Positions 8,606-18,418 of a stretch of 37,240 nt of DNA are shown here, piece after piece; within the stretch, counting starts at the first letter, position 1; the number at the start of each line of letters is the position of its first letter. This DNA comes from an uncultured bacterium (lineage in GTDB: Bacteria; Bdellovibrionota_C; UBA2361; CALJRW01), in NCBI GenBank assembly GCA_937976335.1, contig CALJRW010000046.1, positions 1 through 37,240 of the forward strand, given 5' to 3'. The notes beneath the pieces are model-generated. The model had not been told where the DNA came from. It worked only from the letters and a program-made list of their open reading frames with translations, and ran no database searches. Made by a program: the position numbers and the translations under genes.

Positions 8606-9697
8606 ATGGCAAATATTTTAGTTTTAGGTGTGAAAATTCCTTTTACTGGTGGTGGTCAGGTCGTATTAGTTAATTCTCTTGTAAAAGAGCTTAAGGGAAG
8701 AGGGCATTTAGTTGATGTGGTTGAATTGCCACATCGTGTAGAGCCAAAGGAGAATTTGCTAAATGAAATTGCAATGTGGAGAGCGCTCGATCTAAGAGAG
8801 TTTGGTGGTAGAAAAGTTGATTTAGTCATTGCAACTAAATTTCCTAGTTATTTTGCAAAACATCCCAAAAAAAGTCTTTGGTTAGTTCATCAGCATAGAG
8901 ATATGTATGACAATTTTGGAACTCGTTATTCTAGTTTTTCAGATGACCCCAGAGATGACGAATTGCGCGATATGCTAAAAGTTGGTGACGACAAGGCTAT
9001 TTCTGAGTGTTCTTTCGTTTCTGGTATTTCTAAAAATGTAGTAACTAGATTGAAGAATTATAATGGTATTGAGGGGGTTCATCTTTATCCTCCTTTAAGT
9101 CAAGGAGATAAGTACTATAATAATGAACCTGAAGATTATATTCTTTCTGTAAACCGTCTTTGTTCGATTAAAAGAATAGATTTGATAATTAAAGCTCTTC
9201 CTATAATTCATAATCATATAAAATTAAAAATTGTTGGTACTGCTGATGAGCCGCATGTTGAAGATTATTTTAAAAATGAAATAGATAAGCATCATTTATG
9301 GGATAGAGTAGAGTTTTTAGGACGTGTAACAGATGAAGAACTTCTTTCTCTTTATGCTAAGTCTTTAGCGGTTTTTTATGGGCCATATAATGAAGATTAT
9401 GGCTACGGAACTTTAGAAGCTTTTGCTTCGTCAAAGCCAGTTGTAACTTGTCCAGACAGTGGAGGAGTTTTAGAGTTTGTAAGAGATATGGAAAATGGAT
9501 TAATTCTTGAACCTAATACGGATAGTATTGGTCATGGTGTTAATAAATTAGTGGAAGATAAAGACTTAGCTATAAAATTAGGTTTGCAAGGTAGGGCAGA
9601 CATAGAAAAGCTTGATCTTTTAACGTCCGGTTGGGATGAAGTGGTAGAAGGTTTGCTTTCACCTCTAAATAATACAAAGGTAGCTGCTAATGGCTAA
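8606..9697 (+). CDS. Glycosyltransferase family 4 protein
   Basis: The 363-aa product has the GT-B layout of family 4 retaining glycosyltransferases. There is an N-terminal acceptor domain with the glycine loop GGGQVV (about 15-20), and a C-terminal nucleotide-sugar domain starting SVNRLCSIKRIDLIIKAL. This contains the conserved block GTLEAFASSKPVV with its catalytic-type acidic region (around 268-280) and VLEFV. It transfers a sugar from an activated donor to a growing glycan on the cytoplasmic membrane; donor and acceptor cannot be told from sequence. It starts two bases after the methyltransferase stop, with a GAGGTGG ribosome site inside the upstream gene, and overlaps the next gene by eight bases. 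Confidence 0.85.
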   Translation: MANILVLGVKIPFTGGGQVVLVNSLVKELKGRGHLVDVVELPHRVEPKENLLNEIAMWRALDLREFGGRKVDLVIATKFPSYFAKHPKKSLWLVHQHRDMYDNFGTRYSSFSDDPRDDELRDMLKVGDDKAISECSFVSGISKNVVTRLKNYNGIEGVHLYPPLSQGDKYYNNEPEDYILSVNRLCSIKRIDLIIKALPIIHNHIKLKIVGTADEPHVEDYFKNEIDKHHLWDRVEFLGRVTDEELLSLYAKSLAVFYGPYNEDYGYGTLEAFASSKPVVTCPDSGGVLEFVRDMENGLILEPNTDSIGHGVNKLVEDKDLAIKLGLQGRADIEKLDLLTSGWDEVVEGLLSPLNNTKVAANG

Positions 9698-10946
9698 AGT
9701 AAGAGTAGCATGGTTTACGCCAGAAGGAGATTCTGGATCAATTAGTCAATATTTTAGCGAAACCATTTTGCCTATCTTGAAAAAAAAATTTTCTGAAAAA
9801 TATGATATTCAAATTTTCAGTGACAATTTTATAACAAGTAAGCATTTTTTAACTGCTGTATCTGAACACAAGAAGAAACCTTTCGACATATTTTTTTATC
9901 AACTTGAAGATAGAAAAAGTTCTAATTTTGTAAGAATTCATTTAGGAATTCAACCTGGAATTGTCTATTTTCATGACTCTTATTTTACAACTTTTGGCCC
10001 AGAACCAATATTAAATAGCCCTTGGAAGGATATCGTTTGTAAAAGTAATTCTAAAAAAAATAATTGGCCAATTCGTAATTTTGAGCATTATCAGAAAGGA
10101 CCATTTGCTTATAGAGAATCTGCCTTTGCTGGTGTTTCTGTTTTTTCAAGTGAGCATCAAAGGATTGAATACAACAGGCTAGTGGAAGATAGAGTTCTTG
10201 GAGGAGAAGACAAAAGATCATATTTATTGCCACTCCCTGGTATGCTAGCGACTGATGCAATAAAATCTTCTTCTTTAAAGATTGCCTATGCAGGTAAGCC
10301 TGAAATTCCCTATAGAGTGCATAAGATTTTGCAAGCTATATCTGAAACTGAGAATATGCATTTTAATTGGTTAATTGAAAAAAGTGAAGAAACTCAAGCA
10401 AGAGAATTGTTAAAAGCTTATGATGTTAGCTCTTTTAAACTATTTACTGAAAGAAGTGTTGATAATTGGTCTAGTGTTTTAAGTGAATCAGATATTGCTA
10501 TCCACACACTTTTTAGTGCTTTTGGACAACTTGGCCCCTACATTCAGTCAAGTTTAATTTCTGGAAAACCTAGTATTCTTACTAATTTTGCTAGTGGAGA
10601 ATTATATTCAGAAAAAATAGTTTTTAAAGTTCAACCAGGAAATACTGAAAGCATGCAAATTAGAGAAATCTTAAAAACTCTTGAGGATGAGGGTTTAAGG
10701 AAAGAAATTTCAGAAAAAGTGAAAAGTTTTGCTAATGAGTTTTATAATCCTGAAGTAATAGCTTCGGAGCTGAATTCAATTTTTGATAATGAATTAAATA
10801 GAGTGATGTTACTAAACAAAAATTGGAATAATTTAAGAGCAGAAGCGCGGACAAGCTTGATAAAGGAAGCTCCGAAATACATTGGGGATGAGAACGTTTG
10901 GAGTGAACGTTATAAAGAACATTTTCAGGAGCTTGGCTGGTTATGA
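9690..10946 (+). CDS. Glycosyltransferase-like protein (GT-B type)
   Basis: The 418-aa product begins KVRVAWFTPEGDSGSISQYF, a Rossmann-type opening seen in GT-B glycosyltransferases. Later it has KIAYAGKPEIPYRVHKILQA and SDIAIHTLFSAFGQLGPYIQSSLISGKPSILT, which match the layout of the donor-binding half of family 4 enzymes (alternative acidic region plus a SGKP turn). The classical E-x7-E motif is not clear, so catalytic activity is less certain than for its neighbours. A tyrosine- and acid-rich C-terminal 60 residues extend beyond the fold. It overlaps the preceding gene by 8 bp and the following gene by the ATGA arrangement, so it is translationally coupled within the operon. Confidence 0.62.
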   Translation: MAKVRVAWFTPEGDSGSISQYFSETILPILKKKFSEKYDIQIFSDNFITSKHFLTAVSEHKKKPFDIFFYQLEDRKSSNFVRIHLGIQPGIVYFHDSYFTTFGPEPILNSPWKDIVCKSNSKKNNWPIRNFEHYQKGPFAYRESAFAGVSVFSSEHQRIEYNRLVEDRVLGGEDKRSYLLPLPGMLATDAIKSSSLKIAYAGKPEIPYRVHKILQAISETENMHFNWLIEKSEETQARELLKAYDVSSFKLFTERSVDNWSSVLSESDIAIHTLFSAFGQLGPYIQSSLISGKPSILTNFASGELYSEKIVFKVQPGNTESMQIREILKTLEDEGLRKEISEKVKSFANEFYNPEVIASELNSIFDNELNRVMLLNKNWNNLRAEARTSLIKEAPKYIGDENVWSERYKEHFQELGWL

Positions 10947-12118
10947 AAATTGCATTTGTTGTTCCAAGGTATTTTAAGAATATTGTAGGTGGTGCAGAGA
11001 CTTTAATTGGTTCTGTTGCAAATAAGTTATCTGAGAGAGGGGATGTTGTTGAAATATTCACAACTTGCGCAAAGGATAATAGAAGCTGGGTAAATGAATT
11101 TAAGGTTGGAACAGAAATTGTAAATGGCGTTCCAGTTAATCGATATCCAGTGGATGATAGAGATTTAGATAAATGGATTCCAAAACAGTTGGCAATTCAT
11201 GATGGTTTTAAAATTTCAGTGCCCGATCAATTAGAGTGGATGAGTGAGTCCGTTAATTCTTCTGATCTATTTCAAGCTTTACTCAAAAATCGTGATAATT
11301 TTGATTGTTTTATTTTTGGACCTTCTTTATTTGGAACTAGTTTTTGGGGTGCTCAGTTAATGCCTGAAAAATCTATTTTACTCCCATGCTTACACAATGA
11401 ACCAAGTGCATATTTGGAAGTTACACACTCACTTTTTAGGTCAGTTAAAGGTTGTATTTTTAACTGTAAGGCTGAGCAAAAGTTAGCGGAAGAAATTTTT
11501 GGAAACATCAAAGGTGCTGATGTTGGCCTTGGCTTTGAATATGAAGAAAAAGATCAATCACCATACTTTCCAGATGAATTTCCGTATTTAATGTATTTAG
11601 GAAGAAAAGAAACTGGCAAAAATGCACATTTATTACTGGATGATTTTATTGCCCTTAAAGATGACAAGAGAATTCCCGATGATTTAAAACTTGTTATCTG
11701 TGGTGGAGGATCTTTTACTGATTTACTTAGGCCTCAGGCTTTTGAACGTGAGGATATAATCGATCTTTGTAATGTCAGTGAAGATGAAAAACAAAGCCTG
11801 TTGCGATACGCCCTAGCTCTTGTTCAACCCTCTCTTAATGAATCCTTTTCAATTGTAATGATGGAGTCTTGGTTAGAAAAAACGCCAGTTATAGTTCATG
11901 CTGATTGTCCAGTTACAAGAGAACATGTAATTGATTCAGGAGGTGGTTTATACTACGCTAATCGAAAAGAGTTGGAAGTAGTAATTAACTTATTTTTGAC
12001 TGACAAGGAGTTTTATCAAAAAGCAAGTTTAAGTGGAAAAGAGTATGTTGAGAAAGAGTATTCTTGGGGTGCTGTCTTAAATCGTTTTGATATTGCTATT
12101 CAAAAAATTTTTACATAA
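10943..12118 (+). CDS. Glycosyltransferase family 4 protein
   Basis: The 391-aa protein opens with MKIAFVVPRYFKNIVGGAETLI, the characteristic GT4 start with a GGAE glycine loop. It continues with the donor-domain signature PYLMYLGRKETGKN and SLNESFSIVMMESWLEKTPVIV, which contains the E-x7-E-like acidic pair used for donor binding. Glycan assembly at the cytoplasmic face of the inner membrane is the expected role; sugar specificity is unknown. Its ATG overlaps the previous stop (ATGA at 10943-10946). This is the third sugar transferase of the cluster, implying at least three added sugars if all are active. Confidence 0.85.
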   Translation: MKIAFVVPRYFKNIVGGAETLIGSVANKLSERGDVVEIFTTCAKDNRSWVNEFKVGTEIVNGVPVNRYPVDDRDLDKWIPKQLAIHDGFKISVPDQLEWMSESVNSSDLFQALLKNRDNFDCFIFGPSLFGTSFWGAQLMPEKSILLPCLHNEPSAYLEVTHSLFRSVKGCIFNCKAEQKLAEEIFGNIKGADVGLGFEYEEKDQSPYFPDEFPYLMYLGRKETGKNAHLLLDDFIALKDDKRIPDDLKLVICGGGSFTDLLRPQAFEREDIIDLCNVSEDEKQSLLRYALALVQPSLNESFSIVMMESWLEKTPVIVHADCPVTREHVIDSGGGLYYANRKELEVVINLFLTDKEFYQKASLSGKEYVEKEYSWGAVLNRFDIAIQKIFT

Positions 12119-12146
12119 TTTAACGTTTTATAGTTCTCGAAAAGAT

Positions 12147-13430
12147 ATGTTGTTAGATAGTTTTGTAGCTTTAAGATCAGATTCAGGAGTAAAGAATTTT
12201 TGTTTAGCTAATGCAGCTATTAAACCACTTGCTACTAAGGATTCCCCTCATAGTGTAAATGCTCTAAATTTAAATGCTAGTTTTTCAAGGTTGCTGTCTT
12301 TTTTAAAAAATTCAGAAGGTAGTGATTCTGAGCTTCGTTCAATAAAAAAGTTAATTTTTCAATTTTCTAAAGATTCTTATGAGATGTTCATTGAAGAGAA
12401 TATCTCAGTAATTACTTGTTCAGGTTTAGTAAGAAGTCTCATAGATCTTACTGAAAGTTTAACATACGCAACTGAAAGTTATCCTCAACATCAAGAATGT
12501 TTAGAGGAAGCCGCTAGTCTTCTAATTGATGTTTTTATTCATGTTCGAGAAAGAACGCTTAAGAGATTAAGTGCGGATTCTGAGGAATCCTTATGTCAAA
12601 AAGAAGAATTAGCTTTGTTAAATGAGCGAATGTGGCTACCTGCTAGAAGTGCTTTAGAACATGCATTTTTAACATTTAATAAAAAACCTTCTTTGAAGCT
12701 TTCACGTAGGCTTTACATATTAGGTTCTTTGCAGAATTTAAACTATGAAAATCTAAAATTCTCCCTAACATGGATGAAAAAATTTACAAACTCAAAGTCT
12801 ACTGACAGTCCAAAAGTAGTAGCCTTTAATAATGTGAGAGAATTCTTTGAAACAGAAGTTAATACTGAAAAATTGACAAAGCAAAATGTTGATATAAAAG
12901 AAATCAGAGAGGAAGTTAGAGAAGTTTTTTCTACTGCTTTAGGGGATGAGAGGCTACCTGAGAAGGCTTTAGAAAAAATCGATAGAAGATTGATAGAGTA
13001 TATTCAAAAAATGAGCAGATCTCAAAAATCTTTATCAACTTTATATACGGATAAAGATCTTCTTTATGATTGTTTTGTGCTTTCTAGCTTTTTAGAAGAT
13101 TGCGATTGTTCTGAAAAAGATTTCTTATTTGGAATGTCGGAAGGATACTATATTCAGTATAGAAGATATTCAAAATTTAATGAAGCTATATCTGAAAAAG
13201 TAGAAATGATTCAAGATGTCTCATTTTATATGGGTATTTTGTGTGCAATAAGAGGAGCTCAAGCTATGGGGTTGAGCATGATTTTAAGTTCTATTCTTTT
13301 GCCTGAAAAAGAAGTAACAAAATTTTTCGCTGATTTAGTTTTGAGTTTACGTGCAAAAAAGGTAGAAACCAGGTCTAGTGAATTTTTTAACTTTGCTTTA
13401 GTAAAATTAAAGGAAATATTTAACTCATAA
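12147..13430 (+). CDS. Unknown helical protein at the end of the polysaccharide operon
   Basis: From ATG 12147 the product is about 427 aa. An in-frame ATG at 12087 would overlap the previous gene by 32 bases and add 20 residues; neither start has a convincing ribosome site. The sequence is almost entirely predicted helix, rich in Glu, Lys, Ser and Leu. It has no signal peptide and no recognised catalytic motif; a hydrophobic helix occurs near the end (YMGILCAIRGAQAMGLSMILSSILL). I do not recognise a family. Position as the last gene of the glycosyltransferase operon suggests a role in the same pathway, for example as a scaffold or regulator, but this is only context. Confidence 0.6.
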   Translation: MLLDSFVALRSDSGVKNFCLANAAIKPLATKDSPHSVNALNLNASFSRLLSFLKNSEGSDSELRSIKKLIFQFSKDSYEMFIEENISVITCSGLVRSLIDLTESLTYATESYPQHQECLEEAASLLIDVFIHVRERTLKRLSADSEESLCQKEELALLNERMWLPARSALEHAFLTFNKKPSLKLSRRLYILGSLQNLNYENLKFSLTWMKKFTNSKSTDSPKVVAFNNVREFFETEVNTEKLTKQNVDIKEIREEVREVFSTALGDERLPEKALEKIDRRLIEYIQKMSRSQKSLSTLYTDKDLLYDCFVLSSFLEDCDCSEKDFLFGMSEGYYIQYRRYSKFNEAISEKVEMIQDVSFYMGILCAIRGAQAMGLSMILSSILLPEKEVTKFFADLVLSLRAKKVETRSSEFFNFALVKLKEIFNS

Positions 13431-13484
13431 ACTAAATATTTATAGCTTGTATTGACATAGCTTGACCTGAATTTAACCTAATAA

Positions 13485-13519
13485 TAGACTTAGTAAAACT
13501 CAAGTTTATAGAAAGTCTA
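13485..13519 (+). repeat. Inverted repeat between the polysaccharide operon and ligA
   Basis: TAGACTT (13485-13491) pairs with AAGTCTA (13513-13519), loop 21 nt. It overlaps the -10 position of a possible promoter (TTGACC 13462-13467, 17 bp, TAGACT 13485-13490), so it could be an operator. There is no U-tract. Confidence 0.3.
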
Positions 13520-13540
13520 AAAAAAAATTAGATAAAATGA

Positions 13541-15586
<2,046 letters not shown>

Positions 15587-15614
15587 TAATTTTTATAGAA
15601 CAGTCATTCTTGTT

Positions 15615-15620
15615 TATAAT
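15615..15620 (+). promoter_or_regulatory. Isolated consensus -10 upstream of the kinase gene
   Basis: TATAAT lies in the context TTGTTTATAATC, repeated almost exactly at the kinase promoter 200 bases downstream. No clear -35 is seen. It might start a longer leader or a small RNA across 15627-15810. Otherwise the 15587-15845 gap shows nothing else recognisable. Confidence 0.3.
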
Positions 15621-15793
15621 CAAATTCAGAATGCAAATCTTTTGCCCCTAATAGTTAATTTTTATGAATAATTCTAGCTATAAAAAGAAAATTTGCAATC
15701 TAGTGCTAAGCTAAAACAAAAAGCGAATTGTATTTTTATTGTTCTGATGACAAAAAAGTATTTTTAAGTTTGTAAAGCTCTGCAATAATAAAT

Positions 15794-15821
15794 TTGAGTA
15801 AAAGATAGTTTTGTTTATAAT
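15794..15821 (+). promoter_or_regulatory. Promoter of the Ser/Thr kinase gene
   Basis: TTGAGT (15794-15799), a 16-bp spacer and consensus TATAAT (15816-15821). Transcription near 15828 would leave a short leader containing AGAGGAAG (15828-15835), a ribosome site 10-12 bases before ATG 15846. Confidence 0.7.
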
Positions 15822-15845
15822 CTAGAGAGAGGAAGTTTTTAGTAT

Positions 15846-17102
15846 ATGTTCACACCATCTCAAAAAGAGGTCTTAAATAAAAGTTTTCCTACTGATGAGA
15901 TTGAGAATGTAAGAGTGAGTTTTACTGCTACTGGTATATTATCTAAATTTCAAGAATTATCTCAGCAAAATTGTCAATTTACACGTGTTAGAATTAATCA
16001 TCAAGATGGCTCTATTAGGGGAAGTTTTAGCTCTGATTTTGGATATTCTGGAGAAAATAAAGCTATTTTTCAGATAGCTGATTTTCAAAAAATAAGGCAG
16101 GTTTGTCGTCTAATAAAATCTTTAAGTAGGGTTACGCTTAATTCCGAGCTTGGAGAGTTTGAAGTTAGAGAAGAGGATTTTATTGCCGCTGGTGGAAGTG
16201 GAGCAGTTTTTAAGATTGAGCTTCCTAATACTAAAAAAATAGCAGTTAAAATTTTATTTAAAGAGGAAAAAGATGGGGAAGGCATTAAATTTGCACATCA
16301 AATAAAATTGCTTCAAAAAGAAGTTGGTTTTTTAAGAGAGCTAAAGAGTTGTCCTAACATTATGAGCTATATTTCTTCTTCTGATCCATCTGAAAAATTC
16401 CAATATATAGTTTCAGAATTTGTTGAAGGGGAGAGTCTTTCTGAATTTTTAGAAACTGCTAAAGCTAACGATATAAAAATCCAGTTACAAATTGCACGTA
16501 GTTTAGTTGATGCGCTTGAAGCTTTAGAGAATAGAGGAGTTGTTCATAGAGACCTGAAGCCAAGACAAATTATTTTTAATGGTGAAGAGTGTGTATTACT
16601 TGATTTTGGGGCAGCTCAAAAAATAGATGAAGTTGAAAAGCTTGGTTTTTTTGTAGGGACGCCTGGTTATTTTGCACCTGAAAGGTTCTTAGCAGATTGC
16701 GATCTATCTACTAAGGAAGATCAATATGCTCTAGGCTTAACCTTGCTAAAACTAGTTATTGGACCGATAGAATTAAGTAACTTTGATTTTAATTATGAAG
16801 CAAGTTTTGATGAAGAGACTATGAATGACGATAGGATACTTGAGCTTCAGAACGATAATGATTATACATATGTGAGTCCAGATATTGCTAGAATAAAAAT
16901 TAAGGAAAATAATCCTCAATGTCCCCTTGAGTTCATTGAAATAATTGCAAAATTAATTTCACCTAAAGCTGAAAATAGATATAGTAATGTAAGTGAATTA
17001 AAGGCTGATTTAGCAAAAGTTCAAAAGGAAGTTATGAGCAGTGGTAGAGAAGCAGATTTGTTTGATTTGCACGTTCCTAAAATTACTACTCGTGTGGCTT
17101 AA
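15846..17102 (+). CDS. Hanks-type serine/threonine protein kinase
   Basis: The 418-aa protein has an N-terminal unknown domain (1-105) and a eukaryotic-like kinase domain. Visible motifs are the glycine loop GGSGAVF (116-122), the ATP-binding Lys in AVKIL (135), the catalytic loop HRDLKP (234-239) with Asp236, DFG (253-255) and APE (278-280). The residue normally Asn in HRDLKPxN is Gln241, which is unusual because that Asn helps bind Mg2+; the retained Asp and DFG still argue for activity. No transmembrane segment is evident, so it is probably cytosolic, unlike PASTA-type kinases. The substrate is unknown. It is monocistronic and its 3' end faces the protease gene 13 bases away. Confidence 0.85.
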   Translation: MFTPSQKEVLNKSFPTDEIENVRVSFTATGILSKFQELSQQNCQFTRVRINHQDGSIRGSFSSDFGYSGENKAIFQIADFQKIRQVCRLIKSLSRVTLNSELGEFEVREEDFIAAGGSGAVFKIELPNTKKIAVKILFKEEKDGEGIKFAHQIKLLQKEVGFLRELKSCPNIMSYISSSDPSEKFQYIVSEFVEGESLSEFLETAKANDIKIQLQIARSLVDALEALENRGVVHRDLKPRQIIFNGEECVLLDFGAAQKIDEVEKLGFFVGTPGYFAPERFLADCDLSTKEDQYALGLTLLKLVIGPIELSNFDFNYEASFDEETMNDDRILELQNDNDYTYVSPDIARIKIKENNPQCPLEFIEIIAKLISPKAENRYSNVSELKADLAKVQKEVMSSGREADLFDLHVPKITTRVA

Positions 17103-17115
17103 GATTTTTTAGAGA

Positions 17116-18336
17116 TTATTGCCAAACTTCTGAGAAACTGTCGTAGAAGATAGTATTAGAGTCTTTTGAAGAGTAATTCCCAATTACTATTTCTAGTTCT
17201 GAAATGTTAAAACTACTACCTTCTATTTCAGGATTACTAAAGAAATCATAAGAGTTTAAAAAATTTATATAATCATTTCCTTTTAAATTTATATTGATTC
17301 TTCCTGATTTACCTTTAAGCTTGTTTCTTCTTAGATTTCTTTCTCCTAAAATTCTAATTTTTGAGTTGTTATTATTACGAGCTCTACCTTTCCTATTTAA
17401 GGTAAATGTTTGAGAAAAGCCATTAGTTGAAATGTTGACGATTTTTTTTCTAAACCTAAACCCATTTTTTAAATCTACTTGAGCTCTTATGTTTAATCTA
17501 TTATTTCCTTCAGAAGTGAAAACTTTAGCACTCTGAATATGCATATTTAGAAAAATGCCACTTGTGTTTATCGCTGAGTTTATCCACTCAGTAACTTTAT
17601 CTATTCTAGTGTTGTAAGATTGTGTGCCAAATTGAGAACGACCTTCTCCACCACAGGTTATGCTATGAATTATGCGAGGATTAGAGTTCCTTATAAATGC
17701 AGGTCCTCCTGAATCGCCTCCTCCAGTATTAGCTTCACCTGAATTAAAAATCCAAGTTGCGTAGTCGTTAGCAACATTATCTACTATGGTGGTTCCTGTA
17801 TTCACTGTTCCAATTTCAGGGAAGTTGTTATTTTCTCCGCTAAAACCATTACCGTCACTGCCATAGCCAACAATTTCTAGCTCTTGTCCTATAGTAGTAG
17901 GTCCTTCAAAAATACCTGCAGGAGCAACTCCAGGAAGTGCTGAATTAAGTTCTACGATTGCAGCATCAATTTCATTATCCTTACATATGTTTTTAGCTTT
18001 ATAAGTTTTATGTAAGCTGATACGAGTGGATCTTAGAGTTCCTGAGGGGAAGAAAGCAATAAGAGATTTTTCTGCTCCTGATCTTTTATTCCTATCATTA
18101 AAAAAACAATGCGCTGCGGTTAATAGTAGATTTGGCGCAATTAGCGTTCCAGTGCACAGACCTCCCTTTATACTTAGTTCTGCAACTTCAGGATAATCTG
18201 ATGCTGGGACGTTTGTTCCGTCAAGGATAGGTAGTTTTTGATTTGTTTCAGCTAATGCTTGGTATGAAGAGAATTGGTAAGGAGAAAGTTCATAAGTAAA
18301 AAAGAGAATGAGTACTAGTAGGATGTGTCGCTTCAT
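17116..18336 (-). CDS. Secreted trypsin-like (S1) serine protease with basic C-terminal domain
   Basis: The 406-aa protein has an N-terminal signal segment (MKRHILLVLILFF) and a chymotrypsin-fold domain with an intact triad: His76 in LTAAHC, Asp124 in EIDAAIVEL, Ser209 in GGGDSGGPAF. The cut after a propeptide would be near ILDGTNVPASDYPEVAEL. Four or more cysteines (61, 77, 118 and further) fit disulfides of an exported enzyme. The last 150 residues form an additional domain with strongly basic patches (RKGRARNNNNSK, RNLRRNKLKGKSGR) and beta-type repeats, of unknown role. This start is chosen for the signal peptide. There is no Shine-Dalgarno; a -10 element ends seven bases upstream. It is divergent from gltX. 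Confidence 0.88.
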   Translation of the reverse strand: MKRHILLVLILFFTYELSPYQFSSYQALAETNQKLPILDGTNVPASDYPEVAELSIKGGLCTGTLIAPNLLLTAAHCFFNDRNKRSGAEKSLIAFFPSGTLRSTRISLHKTYKAKNICKDNEIDAAIVELNSALPGVAPAGIFEGPTTIGQELEIVGYGSDGNGFSGENNNFPEIGTVNTGTTIVDNVANDYATWIFNSGEANTGGGDSGGPAFIRNSNPRIIHSITCGGEGRSQFGTQSYNTRIDKVTEWINSAINTSGIFLNMHIQSAKVFTSEGNNRLNIRAQVDLKNGFRFRKKIVNISTNGFSQTFTLNRKGRARNNNNSKIRILGERNLRRNKLKGKSGRININLKGNDYINFLNSYDFFSNPEIEGSSFNISELEIVIGNYSSKDSNTIFYDSFSEVWQ

Positions 18337-18349
18337 ACTATATAGTATA
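18335..18349 (-). promoter_or_regulatory. Protease promoter -10 inside a 14-bp palindrome
   Basis: On the minus strand TATACT (18344-18349) lies seven bases before the start codon (18334-18336). The perfect palindrome ATACTATATAGTAT (18335-18348) covers both the -10 and the first bases of the start codon. No good -35 is visible. It could be an operator for a dimeric regulator. Confidence 0.45.
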
Positions 18350-18418
18350 TATCTAAAGCTTGGAGAAAAATCTAGGTTTTTTTTAAAAAAAAATTAGTGT
18401 ACAGTTCAATAAAAGATT

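Noticed and set aside
10732-11061. 109-aa minus-strand open frame across the junction of two glycosyltransferase genes
   Set aside because: Both strands are explained by the overlapping plus-strand genes, and the product shows no motif or ribosome site.
15587-15845. tRNA or structured RNA gene in the ligA-kinase gap
   Set aside because: No cloverleaf or strong long-range pairing was found; only promoter-like elements and short AT-rich repeats are visible.
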